Assembly (NCBI RefSeq): GCF_020524355.2 | Contig: NZ_CP129019.1 | Span: forward strand, 2,604,001-2,668,000 | DNA: 64,000 nt | Reading direction: 5' to 3' | Source: Mesobacillus subterraneus | GTDB lineage: Bacteria > Bacillota > Bacilli > Bacillales > Cytobacillaceae | Shown: positions 49,351 to 58,996 of the stretch, one piece after another | Position numbering within the stretch: the stretch's first letter is position 1 | Layout: each line of letters starts with the position of its first letter | Program-made: the position numbers and the translations under genes | The notes under the pieces: model-generated | Told to the model about the DNA's origin: nothing | Database searches by the model: none | Seen by the model: the letters and a program-made list of their open reading frames with translations, nothing else

Positions 49351-49746
49351 CTAATCCTGTCTGAAGGAGAAAGGATGTGCAGGACCTGAACTATTAGGTG
49401 TCTGTTGTCCCCCTTTACTTCCCTGGAATTGTGAAAGGACTCCCTGGATTGCCCCGAGTGCCTGGCTTATGTTATGGATTTGTCCTTGAACCTGTTCGGG
49501 ATCCATATTTTTAACAGCACCCATGATTGTCCCAATCCAATCGGTTTTCTTTTCTTCACTTTCTTCGTCCTTTTCATGATTGCTCTTGTTATTCCATTTG
49601 GGGTCATCCTCACCAAGCAAGTACCAATCTTCGTACATCTCCTGCCAGGTTGTGTTTCCCTTTCTGACTTCCTGCACGAGCTCTGGGTGAGCTTTCACGA
49701 AATCCTTGAACTTTTCAACAGAGGGATGGAGTTTCTTTTTGACCAT
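49351..49746 (-). CDS. ylbD: putative spore coat protein YlbD
   Basis: The 131-residue protein starts MVKKKLHPSVEKFKDFVKAH, with YlbD-family features (HPELVQEVRKGNTTWQEMYE; DWYLLGEDDP). A Gln/Gly-rich C-terminus. The upstream frame (49800) includes a ribosome site; ATG 49744-49746 is preferred. Confidence 0.88.
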   Translation of the reverse strand: MVKKKLHPSVEKFKDFVKAHPELVQEVRKGNTTWQEMYEDWYLLGEDDPKWNNKSNHEKDEESEEKKTDWIGTIMGAVKNMDPEQVQGQIHNISQALGAIQGVLSQFQGSKGGQQTPNSSGPAHPFSFRQD

Positions 49747-49950
49747 AGCTTTCACCTCACAGTGTAACAAATGCCTATAATAGCATATGAAAATCATCAT
49801 GATTGGTGAAGGATTTCAGAAGTCAACCTTGTGCTTTAAAAGAGCCAAAGTGTTAAAATATAAAACAGATTATAAGATGGCTTTTTTACTATAATGATAA
49901 ATCATTCGAAATCATACGAATGGAGCCATTCAGAAAGAGGTAATAGTATA

Positions 49951-50442
49951 GTGGAAAAAGAATTGCAGCAGCTTTTAGACGAATGCATCTCGTTATCAGG
50001 AGAGCATGAACTTGAGGACCTGAAAACGGTACTTTCAGGAATGAAAAATAAATTTAGCGGAAAAAACAGCACGTATATTGACGGCCTCCTGCATATGGAT
50101 AGAAGACTCGATCATGAGACTTGTGAAATTGATATTCCGATTACAAATGTACTCGATAATACCCTTGGCATAGTGCATGGCGGTTTTACTGCCACAATAC
50201 TCGACACGGCTATGGGAACACTTGCGAATAAGCTGCTGCCAGAAGGTTACGCGGCTGTCACGTCACAGATTAACATCCATTATCTTGCGCCAGGGATCGG
50301 CGACAACCTTCATTGTAAAGCCACGCTGATCCATAAAGGAAGAAGTACTGTTGTCCTTGAAGCGAATGTATTCAGGTCAGACGGCAGAAAGATCGCTCAC
50401 TCTTCCGGAAGTTTCTTTGTTGTCAAAAAACAGCATAAATAA
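49951..50442 (+). CDS. PaaI-type hotdog thioesterase
   Basis: The 163-residue protein (GTG start after AGAGG) has the PaaI hotdog pattern: VLDNTLGIVHGGFTATILDT followed by SQINIHYLAPG. The HGG turn and Asp in ILDTA are active-site positions. It hydrolyses an acyl-CoA thioester; the substrate is not evident. It is 12 bases upstream of the next plus-strand gene. Confidence 0.85.
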   Translation: MEKELQQLLDECISLSGEHELEDLKTVLSGMKNKFSGKNSTYIDGLLHMDRRLDHETCEIDIPITNVLDNTLGIVHGGFTATILDTAMGTLANKLLPEGYAAVTSQINIHYLAPGIGDNLHCKATLIHKGRSTVVLEANVFRSDGRKIAHSSGSFFVVKKQHK

Positions 50443-50454
50443 GGGTGATCATGG

Positions 50455-50811
50455 ATGGTTACAGCAATTGCGATTCCGATTGTCCTTGCGTATTTTTATT
50501 GGTTGACTAAAAAAGAAATGCATGCCAATTTTCAGGAATGGATCAAACTGGAGGACATTCCTGAAGAAGCGGTCGTGAGCGGAAAAATCATTGAGGTTAC
50601 TGAATATAAAGAGCGGTTTTATTACCATCGGTATAATCATGTAACAGTGCTGAGGGTCAACACTGGCTTCAAAGAGATAACCGTAAAAAAAGTGACTCCA
50701 TTAAGGAAAGGTTCATTTCCACATCGATTCAAAGCAGGGGAAATTGTTCATCTATACGGCAACTGGAAGCAAGGTTACTTTTCAATCAATCGGACAGTAA
50801 GAAAAGCGTAA
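50455..50811 (+). CDS. conserved membrane-anchored protein of unknown function
   Basis: The 118-residue protein has an N-terminal anchor (MVTAIAIPIVLAYFYWLTKK) and a beta-rich, OB-like soluble domain (EEAVVSGKIIEVTEYKERFY). It is coupled to the thioesterase gene. I do not recognise a family. Confidence 0.65.
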   Translation: MVTAIAIPIVLAYFYWLTKKEMHANFQEWIKLEDIPEEAVVSGKIIEVTEYKERFYYHRYNHVTVLRVNTGFKEITVKKVTPLRKGSFPHRFKAGEIVHLYGNWKQGYFSINRTVRKA

Positions 50812-50852
50812 TTCTCAAAGTGAAAACTACGCTTGCTATCATGAAAACAGAA

Positions 50853-50887
50853 CGAAGGAGCATGACCTTGCGGACATGCTCCTTCGC
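50853..50887 (-). terminator. candidate terminator after ylbC
   Basis: GAAGGAGCATG pairs with CATGCTCCTTC over a ten-base loop. There is only a weak T-rich tract on the minus strand (GTTCTGTTTTC). Confidence 0.55.
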
Positions 50888-50917
50888 TGTAAATAATGTA
50901 TAAATGTAAAATAGCAA

Positions 50918-52024
50918 TTACTGTTGTTGCTCCCACATTTTCAAGAAGTTCTGGGTATAATGCATCTGATACACACCAACTCCAAGATGCGAAAACTCTT
51001 CATTCAATAATGCCTCACGATGGGTTTCACTATTCAGCCATCCCTCGACAACTGCTGGTCCATCTGTATAATTAGCTGCGATATTTTCCCCAGCCACCTG
51101 ATACAAAATCTCCGCTGTATTTAGCCTCTCCGATAAATCTCCGAACTTTTCCGACTCATGCGAAAAATAATCTTCAATTGCCATATCCTTGCTATGGGCA
51201 TATGCGACTTCTGCCGTTTTTTCATCCCACTCCAGCGTTGGCAGTTCATGTCTTAATCTGATTGCGTTAGTAATGTCCAGGATCTGTTTTTCTAGACCTG
51301 CTTCAATTCTGACCCAATCTCCCTCAGATAATACAGTCGGTTCTAACAGAGTTCCCCTGTACACCATTTCATACGGACGCTGTTTGATGATCGTTTCTTT
51401 GTCCATATACCTGATGCTTGAGACAGTACTAGTGAATTTATCAATATAAAGCTGAACAAAATATTCACCCATTTTTATAATGGGTCGTGTGTTCATATCC
51501 TGCTCAGAAAGCTCAAATTTGTATGAGCTTCCATTATACTCAAACGTAACATCAGGCTCAATCACGTTCATTGAAAAGATTTCTTCGATTGGCTGTCCAG
51601 TTTTAAAAGGTTGAATATTTACTGAAGCGCCAATCCCGAAAGCGGTCACAACCTTTCCGTTCAATACACCAGCCTGGATATATTGGTCAAGGTCATTGTT
51701 ATAAATCCACCAATGGAAGCCATATGCTGATAGGTCAACCCTGGATGGTTCACCTAATGCAGCCTTAAGAGAATCAATATCCTTACCTAACAAGGAACCA
51801 ACTCCCTGTGCAGGCTGGTCAATGCCCTCACTAATATTTTTCTCATCGATATCCTTATCGAGGGATTCATCCTCTTTAGGGGCGGTCTTCTGTTCAATTA
51901 CCAGTTCCTCAGTATCTTCCTTATTAAATCCCATGTATAAACCAATCAGTAAAAAAAAGCTGGCAAAAACTAAAATCCTAAAAATAGTTCGCAGGTAGAT
52001 CCCCCCTTCTTTGGCAAACCACAT
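50918..52024 (-). CDS. ylbC: CAP-domain protein YlbC
   Basis: The protein has 358-368 residues. An N-terminal signal anchor (FRILVFASFFLLIGLYMGF), an intermediate CAP-associated domain (SLLGKDIDSLKAALGEPSRV) and a C-terminal CAP/SCP domain (YAHSKDMAIEDYFSHESEKF; EGWLNSETHREALLN; HLGVGVY). CAP proteins are secreted; their function in Bacillus is unknown. The start is uncertain: ATG 52024 lies upstream of a GAAGGGGGGATC site that would fit a CTG at 51994. Confidence 0.9.
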   Translation of the reverse strand: MWFAKEGGIYLRTIFRILVFASFFLLIGLYMGFNKEDTEELVIEQKTAPKEDESLDKDIDEKNISEGIDQPAQGVGSLLGKDIDSLKAALGEPSRVDLSAYGFHWWIYNNDLDQYIQAGVLNGKVVTAFGIGASVNIQPFKTGQPIEEIFSMNVIEPDVTFEYNGSSYKFELSEQDMNTRPIIKMGEYFVQLYIDKFTSTVSSIRYMDKETIIKQRPYEMVYRGTLLEPTVLSEGDWVRIEAGLEKQILDITNAIRLRHELPTLEWDEKTAEVAYAHSKDMAIEDYFSHESEKFGDLSERLNTAEILYQVAGENIAANYTDGPAVVEGWLNSETHREALLNEEFSHLGVGVYQMHYTQNFLKMWEQQQ

Positions 52025-52274
52025 TGATGTGAGTCAAAAGACACTATTCTCTCTATCACTATATGAGTGATTTTTTGAAATTATTATATCATTTATAGAG
52101 TTCTTTTTAATAGAAGTGTTCTTTCCGACTCAAAAAAAAACATATTTATTAATATGATTGCCCTATTTCTCGTGGTTCCTTGGTAACTTAGTATTAACAT
52201 AAGGCCTGCTTAATGTAAAATCAAACAACAACTCTTACATAAGGTGCAAACATTTGTAGGAGGATTGATGACAA

Positions 52275-52300
52275 AAAGGCACCCAATATGAGTGCCTTTG
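52275..52300 (-). terminator. terminator after ylbB
   Basis: AAAGGCAC pairs with GTGCCTTT over a nine-base loop, with a T-run on the minus strand. Confidence 0.75.
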
Positions 52301-52301
52301 A

Positions 52302-52736
52302 CTATTGCATGCGGCTTCCAGGTTCTGAGATTTCTGATAGAGCATGTTGTGCTTGTTCGTCTGTCATTTCATTTACAGCAAAGTCCCCAAGCGCTACGAT
52401 TCCTACTAATTTATCCCCTTCAACTATGGGCAGCCTTCTTATTTGATGTTCTGCCATAAGCCTGGTTGCATCTTTAGTGGACATACCCGGTGTCGCTGTA
52501 ACCAGGTGGCCACTCATTACCGTTTCAACCTTAGAAGACGGTGGATGTTTTTCTGCTATCCCTCTAATGACAATATCCCGGTCAGTGATCATACCTACGA
52601 GCTTACCATTGTCAACGATAGGGATTGATCCAACATTCCATTCTTTCATTTTGACTGCTACTTCAAATACATTATCCAATAAAGTACATGTTTCCACATC
52701 GCTAGTCATGATATCACGGATTTTACGCACTTTCAT
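52302..52736 (-). CDS. ylbB: CBS-domain protein YlbB
   Basis: The 144-residue protein has two CBS motifs (IVDNGKLVGMITDRDIV; IVEGDKLVGIVALGDFAV). CBS pairs bind adenosyl ligands and sense energy state. Starts MKVRKIRDIMTSDVETCTLL after AAGGAGGAA. Confidence 0.93.
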   Translation of the reverse strand: MKVRKIRDIMTSDVETCTLLDNVFEVAVKMKEWNVGSIPIVDNGKLVGMITDRDIVIRGIAEKHPPSSKVETVMSGHLVTATPGMSTKDATRLMAEHQIRRLPIVEGDKLVGIVALGDFAVNEMTDEQAQHALSEISEPGSRMQ

Positions 52737-52967
52737 TTCCTCCTTATATCAAAGCTTTGCTGCTCAAAGTTAGGGTTACCCCGAATATCCTATTTATGCC
52801 TTTAAATATTTCTTATTCATCAGTTGCCCTTTGCAAGCAGTCCAATTGGAAGAAGACAAAATCGCTTTTATATTCATTGCAACTTTATCATATTTTTACT
52901 ATTATTAAATTTGAGATATAATCTATTTTAGGCGATATTACTGCAGTGTGTTTTAGGAGGGAATAGG

Positions 52968-53327
52968 ATGAAATTCGAAAATACAGGTATTGAAAACTTG
53001 AAGGCCGACTTGAACCGTCTTGATGAGGTTATGTTAGAGCACGTCCTAGTCCGTGAGGGTCAATGGGACTATGAGCGAGTAACTTATGACAAAAAGATTG
53101 TGGTTAAAGAAGGGACATTTTATTTACGTGTCCAGGGCTATGTTCATGAAGGTGACGTCGGAGCACACAAAGCGATCATTCAGTTGATGACTCCATTGCT
53201 GGGCAAACATTATTATCCGCATGGCGTTGAATATGGTGAAGGTGAGCAATTCCCTAAAGCAATTGTCAGCCAGTGCGAAAAGTTATTAAACGATGTGAAA
53301 GCAGAAGCAGAGAAATTTGCACTTTAA
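52968..53327 (+). CDS. ylbA: YugN-family protein YlbA
   Basis: The 119-residue protein, MKFENTGIENLKADLNRLDE onward, fits the YugN family (HVLVREGQWDYERVTYDKK; LLGKHYYPHGVEYGE), which includes YlbA. The function is unknown. It follows GTTTTAGGAGGGAATAGG. Confidence 0.88.
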   Translation: MKFENTGIENLKADLNRLDEVMLEHVLVREGQWDYERVTYDKKIVVKEGTFYLRVQGYVHEGDVGAHKAIIQLMTPLLGKHYYPHGVEYGEGEQFPKAIVSQCEKLLNDVKAEAEKFAL

Positions 53328-53329
53328 TT

Positions 53330-53516
53330 CGAAAAGCGCAAGTGCCTTGTTCAGCGCTGACCGCCTGTAACGCCACGTCCTGTGGCTGGCGGTTCTAGCA
53401 CATCGTTTTTCTCTGTGCTCCGACTCGTGAAGTATTTTTTTGAATTTCATTGGTCGGACCGAACCTAAAAAGCGACTCGAGGGGCTAGACGCTGGAGCTG
53501 GACATTTCTCGAAACG
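53330..53516. repeat. dispersed GC-rich repeat, long copy
   Basis: It starts AAAAGCGCAAGTGCCTTGTT and ends with CGACTCGAGGGGCTAGACGC and TGGAGCTGGAC. It resembles the copy at 55259-55432 over the ends but has a different middle. It lies just downstream of ylbA. Confidence 0.7.
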
Positions 53517-53542
53517 AATCTTTTTACTTTTTTATTTCATTA

Positions 53543-53567
53543 AAAAGACGCATTCAATGCGTCTTTT
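53543..53567. terminator. bidirectional terminator between ylbA and the Asp23-like gene
   Basis: AAAAGACGCAT pairs with ATGCGTCTTTT around TCA. Confidence 0.8.
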
Positions 53568-53913
53568 TTACATTAATGCCGCTAATAATAACATCAATCG
53601 CTTTCGGTAAAAAGGAAGTAAAAAGCACAATCTCCTCCTCTATGTTTTTCTGAAGTTCTGTGGCATTTTCAAGGATCGAGTACTCTCCAATACAAATGTC
53701 TACAAATACTTTTATTTTCACGTACCCCCGATCAAACTCAACCATTACTCCATTGTCAGCAAATGCATTTCTTCGTCGCAATCGTGAAATCCTGGTTTTA
53801 TACCTCGATAGTTGAAAAAAGACATTTTCATTTATGTTGGCATGAACAATTGCACAGACTGCCCGGCATACCTCTCTAATTTGCTGAGGCATGACATCTC
53901 CTGACTTCTTCAT
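53554..53913 (-). CDS. Asp23/Gls24-like envelope protein
   Basis: The 119-residue protein has the Asp23 pattern in its second half (GVMVEFDRGYVKIKVFVDIC then SILENATELQKNIEEEIVLF). This resembles the cell-envelope stress family. No membrane anchor. It may bind a membrane partner. Function uncertain. Confidence 0.6.
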   Translation of the reverse strand: MKKSGDVMPQQIREVCRAVCAIVHANINENVFFQLSRYKTRISRLRRRNAFADNGVMVEFDRGYVKIKVFVDICIGEYSILENATELQKNIEEEIVLFTSFLPKAIDVIISGINVKKTH

Positions 53914-54197
53914 TGCCTCACCCCTAAAATTAAGGTCCGATACCTGATGTTCTCAAATATTGATAGAGTTGGAATAGCGATCTACCATTGCTAAAGTGAG
54001 TCCGTCAGCATAAAAATCAACAAAGTTTATAAAAAGACGTGGGTTATAGCTGATTTTTGTTGTTTCTTATATTAAATGCGTACTATAATTTAAGTGTTAA
54101 GGAATTTTTTGCGCTTTCTGAGATATAAGGCTTAAGTGCCCTTAATAAATGCTTTTTATAGGTATATACTCTCCAAGAGTATAGAAAGGAGCTTCAC

Positions 54198-55256
54198 TTG
54201 TCCGGTATTTTTACTAAACGTACAATCATGATTGCATTAATCACCATCGCCATCACAACAATTCTTTACATTATCCTTCCGGTTTCCATCCCGTTGATTG
54301 CTGCTTTGATTACCGCCCTTTTTCTCGAGCCTGCAGTGGTTTACTTCCAGAAAAAATTTAAGATTGGGCGGCGCCTGGCAGTATTGGCAATTTTCCTCCT
54401 GTTTGTATTGCTCATAGTTATTTCAGGGTATTTCCTGACTACAACAGCAGTCACCGAGGCAATTGACTTGATTGATAATACTCCAGTCTATATAAATGAA
54501 ATTACGAATGCATGGTATAAGGCGGAAAATAGGTTTGTGGAAGCAGCCAATGACCTACCCAGGGAAGTTGTAACCGAAATCAGCAACCGGGCAGAGGACT
54601 TTCTCAATAAACTTAAGAATGACATGATTGCATTTATCAATATAGATAATTTGAAGGCATTGCTGACCTACATCCCGAATTTTCTGATCAGCTTCCTTGT
54701 CTATTTGATTGCCCTGTTTCTTTTCTTGCTTGAGCTCCCATCCTTGAGGCAAGGTGTATACAGCCATTTAACTGAGAGAACAGCAGATAAAGTACATTTC
54801 ATGACATCCCGCCTGTCTTATGTTGTGTTTGGATTTTTGAAAGCACAATTTTTGGTGAGTGTCATTATTTTTATCGTAGCCCTGATTGGGTTGCTTTTCA
54901 TTACTCCGGAGTATGCAATTGTTATGGCGGCGATCATCTGGCTGATTGATTTTATCCCGCTGATAGGTTCAATTGTCATATTGGCTCCCTGGTCAATCTT
55001 CCATCTGGCAACAGGTAATATAGCCCTAGGAAGCCAGCTGGCCGTCCTGGCGGTTATTTTGCTGATTATCAGGCGTACGGTCGAGCCTAAGGTAATGGGC
55101 AGCCATATAGGCCTGTCTCCACTATCTACACTGATTGCCATGTATCTTGGACTGAAGCTATTCGGCTTCATGGGATTTGTCATCGGACCATTGCTCTTGA
55201 TTGGATTCAATTCAGCCAAAGAAGCTGGCATAATTAAATTGAAATTCAAAATTTAA
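54198..55256 (+). CDS. YtvI-type sporulation integral membrane protein (AI-2E transporter family)
   Basis: The 352-residue protein has six to eight membrane spans and the family glycine-rich end (RTVEPKVMGSHIGLSPLSTL; LFGFMGFVIGPLLLIGF). YtvI-type members are sporulation-linked; the family also includes AI-2 exporters. TTG start after AAAGGAGCTTCAC. The substrate is unknown. Confidence 0.85.
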   Translation: MSGIFTKRTIMIALITIAITTILYIILPVSIPLIAALITALFLEPAVVYFQKKFKIGRRLAVLAIFLLFVLLIVISGYFLTTTAVTEAIDLIDNTPVYINEITNAWYKAENRFVEAANDLPREVVTEISNRAEDFLNKLKNDMIAFINIDNLKALLTYIPNFLISFLVYLIALFLFLLELPSLRQGVYSHLTERTADKVHFMTSRLSYVVFGFLKAQFLVSVIIFIVALIGLLFITPEYAIVMAAIIWLIDFIPLIGSIVILAPWSIFHLATGNIALGSQLAVLAVILLIIRRTVEPKVMGSHIGLSPLSTLIAMYLGLKLFGFMGFVIGPLLLIGFNSAKEAGIIKLKFKI

Positions 55257-55258
55257 AT

Positions 55259-55432
55259 CTAGAAAAGCGTAAGCGCCTTGTCCAGCCCTGACAAGCGCTG
55301 GAGGGCCTGACAGTGAAGTCGTTCTTTGACTTCATTGGCGACCGAAGCGACTCGAGGAGTTAGGAACCGCAGCTAGACTTGCGTCTCGAAGGGCTAGGCG
55401 CTGGAGTTAGACACGAATCTATGTGCAAAAAA
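55259..55432. repeat. dispersed GC-rich repeat, second long copy
   Basis: AAAAGCGTAAGCGCCTTGTC and a final CGAAGGGCTAGGCGCTGGAG with TTAGACACGAATC match the family at 47929-47976 and 53330-53516. Confidence 0.7.
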
Positions 55433-55457
55433 TTTATACTTTCTAATAAACTAAACG

Positions 55458-55485
55458 AAACCCGGATGAACTAGCATCCGGGTTT
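55458..55485 (+). terminator. terminator after the ytvI-like gene
   Basis: AAACCCGGATG pairs with CATCCGGGTTT, followed by TGTTTTT. Confidence 0.75.
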
Positions 55486-55524
55486 TGTTTTTATTAAATT
55501 TTATGCTCTTTTAAACTAGGCTGT

Positions 55525-55665
55525 TGATTTTCGTTCCAGGCGCTTCGCTTTCCGAGGGGGCTGGCGATGAGCCTCCTCGTCGCTTCGTTCCTGCGGGGGC
55601 TCATTTTGACCAGCTAAGCCTGCAGGAGTCTACGCGCCTTCCACTACAATCAACAGGACTATAAA
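55525..55665. repeat. second repeat type, GC-rich
   Basis: TTTCGTTCCAGGCGCTTCGC through GCCTCCTCGTCGCTTCGTTC to CAGGAGTCTACGCGCCTTCC is a Bacillus-type intergenic repeat. It has inverted GAGCC/GGCTC pieces and differs from the copies at 53.3 and 55.3 kb. Confidence 0.65.
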
Positions 55666-55694
55666 ACAACAATGGGGTTTAATAGAGCCAAATT

Positions 55695-56873
55695 TTAAAA
55701 GAAATCATAAAAGAATGGCTTAAATGCTGGCATTGCATGCTCCAGCTCCGCGACTTCACTGATGTCTCCCTTTAGCAGTTCTAGCTCGAATAATTCAAGA
55801 GTACGTTTATAGCCGAATAACATGGCCGTTAAACTGTTGATGTTCAAATGCAGTCCGCGCTTTGGAGCAGATACACAGGTACTTTCCTCTTTCACAGGAT
55901 GAAATTTGACCCCTTCCTGCCCAATTATATATGTCCCTGTATTCCACGGGGCAACAGCATCCTCCAAATGAAGAAACACCTTTTTATCATCAGTAGTGGT
56001 GTTGAAGGGATAGCTGGCTAATGCTTTTTCAGCATTCACAATTCTGCCCATGAAATATGGATAAATTTCCGTTTTGAGCTTAGGCTCCTTTAAAAAATAT
56101 GGGAATGGATCATGGACTGATAACAGTACTTCCACTCGATCTGCCATTGAATCATGCTGGCAGATGAAATTCCACAGTGCTTTCCTCGCTTCATGGGTTA
56201 GAGAAACGTATTCCTCAACCTTCATAACATTATCTTTAATCTCGTATAAAATGTAGCCTAAGGCTTCATTTTTAGAATCATAATAAACTGCAGCTGTTTG
56301 TTCACCGTATATAGTAGTGCGCCACCATTCCGAATCTCTTGCTAACATCGCGCTATGCATGGCTGCATATTCCTCATAGACTCTTTCAATATCCAATGAG
56401 TGATTCTTCTCTGTATGTCTTTTAATGGTTCCTGGTTGTCTATCTACAGGTTTTAAATCTATTTTTTCAATAGTGATCTTCCTATTGTCTGAAATAATCT
56501 CCCAGCCAAACCTTCTATAGAAATCGATCTGGAATGGATGAAGGAAAGAAACAATATTCCCACTGTGATCCATATCCTTTAGTGCATGTTTCATTAAGGC
56601 ATTCACATGGACTTTTCGTCTGTGCTCAGGATATGTAGCGACTCCAGCTATACCTCCCATTTTCCAATCCTTTTGCCCCAGCTTCACATTCAAAGATAGA
56701 ATATGCAATTTGGAAGCAAGCTCTTCTCCTTCAAAGATCCCTAGCAGCCGATGTTTCTTAAGGGTCTCCAACCTTTTAGGAACATCACTTTCAGGCACTT
56801 TATACTGAAACGCGTACATTGATAGATTCATTGAATCCAGATAATGTTCTTCTGACAAAACTTTAATATCCAA
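55695..56873 (-). CDS. Eis-family GNAT acetyltransferase
   Basis: The 392-residue protein has an N-terminal GNAT domain with GIAGVATYPEHRRKVHVNAL, a second GNAT-like half, and a C-terminal SCP2-like domain (YPFNTTTDDKKVFLHLEDAV; LHLNINSLTAMLFGYKRTLE). The Eis family acetylates multiple amines. No operon partner. Confidence 0.88.
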   Translation of the reverse strand: MDIKVLSEEHYLDSMNLSMYAFQYKVPESDVPKRLETLKKHRLLGIFEGEELASKLHILSLNVKLGQKDWKMGGIAGVATYPEHRRKVHVNALMKHALKDMDHSGNIVSFLHPFQIDFYRRFGWEIISDNRKITIEKIDLKPVDRQPGTIKRHTEKNHSLDIERVYEEYAAMHSAMLARDSEWWRTTIYGEQTAAVYYDSKNEALGYILYEIKDNVMKVEEYVSLTHEARKALWNFICQHDSMADRVEVLLSVHDPFPYFLKEPKLKTEIYPYFMGRIVNAEKALASYPFNTTTDDKKVFLHLEDAVAPWNTGTYIIGQEGVKFHPVKEESTCVSAPKRGLHLNINSLTAMLFGYKRTLELFELELLKGDISEVAELEHAMPAFKPFFYDFF

Positions 56874-56975
56874 GTAAATTCAACCTCCTTTATACAACCT
56901 AATACATTCGTTTCTTAAAGCGGAAATACCTTCATTAAATAAAAAACATTGCTATATGCAATGTTTTTAAGTCCG

Positions 56976-57440
56976 CTATGTTCCAAGTATGACCTTGATG
57001 ACTGAAGTTGTTTCTCCGCCTTTATAGAATACGTATAGAAGCAGGTAAACGGCAACTCCCGTGATACCTGTAAAGAACCAGACTACACTGGTGACAGGAC
57101 CAAGTTTACGATGACGCTCTAATCTGTTCTTATATCCTGTGTATAGCGAGATAATTCCAAGGACAGCACCAATAGTAGCAAGTGTGATATGAAAAATTAA
57201 GAATATCGTATAGTAAATCTTGATATCATCAGGTCCACCAAATGATGTATTTCCAATGAAAATCGTCCTTGATGCATAAATCACAAAGAATATGATGGCG
57301 AATATACCAGCCAGTGTCATAGTCTTGCGATGTTTTTCAATCTTTCTTTGTTTTATTTGGGCCCAGCCAATTGCCACAGTGATCGCACTTAACACAATAA
57401 ATGTAGTGCTGATTGTCGGCAGGATCGGTAAGTTAGACAT
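56976..57440 (-). CDS. CtaM/DUF420 family membrane protein
   Basis: The 154-residue protein starts MSNLPILPTISTTFIVLSAI, with four or five spans and conserved His residues (EKHRKTMTLA; FHITLATIGAV; RHRKLGPVT). Family members (CtaM, YozB) help assemble heme-copper oxidases. ATG 57438-57440 follows GAGAGGTACATAT. It lies after ctaG. Confidence 0.87.
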   Translation of the reverse strand: MSNLPILPTISTTFIVLSAITVAIGWAQIKQRKIEKHRKTMTLAGIFAIIFFVIYASRTIFIGNTSFGGPDDIKIYYTIFLIFHITLATIGAVLGIISLYTGYKNRLERHRKLGPVTSVVWFFTGITGVAVYLLLYVFYKGGETTSVIKVILGT

Positions 57441-57561
57441 ATATGTACCTCTCAATCATTATTTCTCCATAAAGTTAATTGTAGGTGACCTGTCTCTTTT
57501 TTTTCAATATTTGATTGTCGTTATCTAATAATTTTTTTGTTGGAATGAAAATCATAAAAAT

Positions 57562-57587
57562 AAAAGCTTCCCAGCAAGGAAGCTTTT
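57562..57587 (-). terminator. terminator after ctaG
   Basis: AAAAGCTTCC pairs with GGAAGCTTTT, followed by a T-rich tract. Confidence 0.8.
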
Positions 57588-57595
57588 AATCATTA

Positions 57596-58507
57596 TTACT
57601 TAATTGGCTGTGGAGCGCTCGCAAGATTGATCGCATCTTGTTCAGCCTGATGATCCTCTTCATTTCTAAACCATTGGAAGAACGCATATCCAAGGAAGAT
57701 GCCATAGACGATTTCCTGAATGACCTTCATGATTACTCCTCCTAGCTGCTGATCATGCAGAAGTGAAATAGAACTGAAGGTTTCAGGACCGCTTAGATTC
57801 AGGTTCGATAGCATCGTTGGCGGTACACATAATTTCAAAGCTTCTCCCCATGCATTCGGGTCGGAAAAAGTAGCGTACATGGGTGTATCAGCAAAAATGA
57901 TTAAAGCGCAAGCAGGTGTGATTAGTACACCGTCAGCAAAGATATACCCCATCTTTTTAACACCGGATAATGTCTGATACTCTTCCAACTTATTGACTAG
58001 AGGCCACCACATGAACATCGCGAGAATAAATAGGATCGATGTGTAACCTGCATGCAGCCACATATCCGTTTTTACAAAGTCAAAAATCAGTGGTATATGG
58101 TAAATAGAGAATATTCCATTAAACATGATCAAGGCAATTAGCGGCTTCGTAAAAAAGCGAAACAATGGATCGACTACCGGAAGTGATAAAAACGATCTCC
58201 AAAGCCAATCAGGCAAGCCAAAAATCAATAAAGGAGGTACGACAAGGTAAAGTACTGCCATTTGAATCATATGCATATAAAAGGTTATATGAGCCATCAG
58301 ATCCACAGGCGAGCCTTTAACGCTATACAGCACAATGATAGCAGACGTAAAATAAATAGCCTGCTTTCGTGTTGCTGGAACACCTTGCTTGAAACGATGA
58401 TAATATTTGAAAACAATTAGATAATAAACAACTAATAAAGCTGCCATTACCAGGAAAAATACTGGACTCCATAGTGCTCTGAATCCAAATATATCTAGAG
58501 TAAGCAT
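57596..58507 (-). CDS. ctaG: cytochrome c oxidase assembly factor CtaG (caa3_CtaG)
   Basis: The 303-residue protein has seven spans and the CtaG family pattern (HITFYMHMIQMAVLYLVVPP; SLLHDQQLGGVIMKVIQEI). It aids CuB delivery to subunit I. The start follows GGGGTGAATTACA. It is downstream of the ctaF terminator. Confidence 0.95.
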   Translation of the reverse strand: MLTLDIFGFRALWSPVFFLVMAALLVVYYLIVFKYYHRFKQGVPATRKQAIYFTSAIIVLYSVKGSPVDLMAHITFYMHMIQMAVLYLVVPPLLIFGLPDWLWRSFLSLPVVDPLFRFFTKPLIALIMFNGIFSIYHIPLIFDFVKTDMWLHAGYTSILFILAMFMWWPLVNKLEEYQTLSGVKKMGYIFADGVLITPACALIIFADTPMYATFSDPNAWGEALKLCVPPTMLSNLNLSGPETFSSISLLHDQQLGGVIMKVIQEIVYGIFLGYAFFQWFRNEEDHQAEQDAINLASAPQPIK

Positions 58508-58619
58508 TGTAATTCACCCCGTCCTGTTTTAGAACTTTACTTTCATTATACTTCCAAAGGTATGGTACTTCAATAAAACGGCACTGCCATTAAATGTTAG
58601 TATACTTCCTTACATAGAA

Positions 58620-58642
58620 AAAATCGGCTAATAGCCGATTTT
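58620..58642 (-). terminator. terminator after ctaF
   Basis: AAAATCGGCT pairs with AGCCGATTTT around AAT, followed by T-rich bases on the minus strand. Confidence 0.8.
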
Positions 58643-58656
58643 TTCTTTAAGTCATA

Positions 58657-58992
58657 TTACCACCAGATAATTGTTGTAAATGCCAGGATTGTTACAGCAC
58701 CTATAACGACTCCAGAATAAAGGAACAATGCTGGTGCTTCATGTCCTTTGTGGCTCATGTGCATGAAATAGTATAGCTGGAAGATTACCTGGATCACAGC
58801 AAGGAGAAGAATGAATGGGACTGTAAACCAGCCTGAAAATCCTTCATATCCTACTGCAACGAAAGCAACAAGAGTCAAGAAAATCATCAATGCAAAGGAA
58901 ACGATTTGGTATCTCATCTCTTCGGCGCTTTTCTTGCGACGATATTCGACGTCTACTCTTGGGTTACCTGAACTTGGTTGTTGATTAGCCAT
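58657..58992 (-). CDS. ctaF: cytochrome c oxidase subunit IVB
   Basis: The 111-residue protein has three spans and the family sequence (VIFQLYYFMHMSHKGHEAPA). It is the small subunit of the caa3 oxidase, four bases downstream of ctaE. Confidence 0.95.
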   Translation of the reverse strand: MANQQPSSGNPRVDVEYRRKKSAEEMRYQIVSFALMIFLTLVAFVAVGYEGFSGWFTVPFILLLAVIQVIFQLYYFMHMSHKGHEAPALFLYSGVVIGAVTILAFTTIIWW

Positions 58993-58996
58993 CAGT

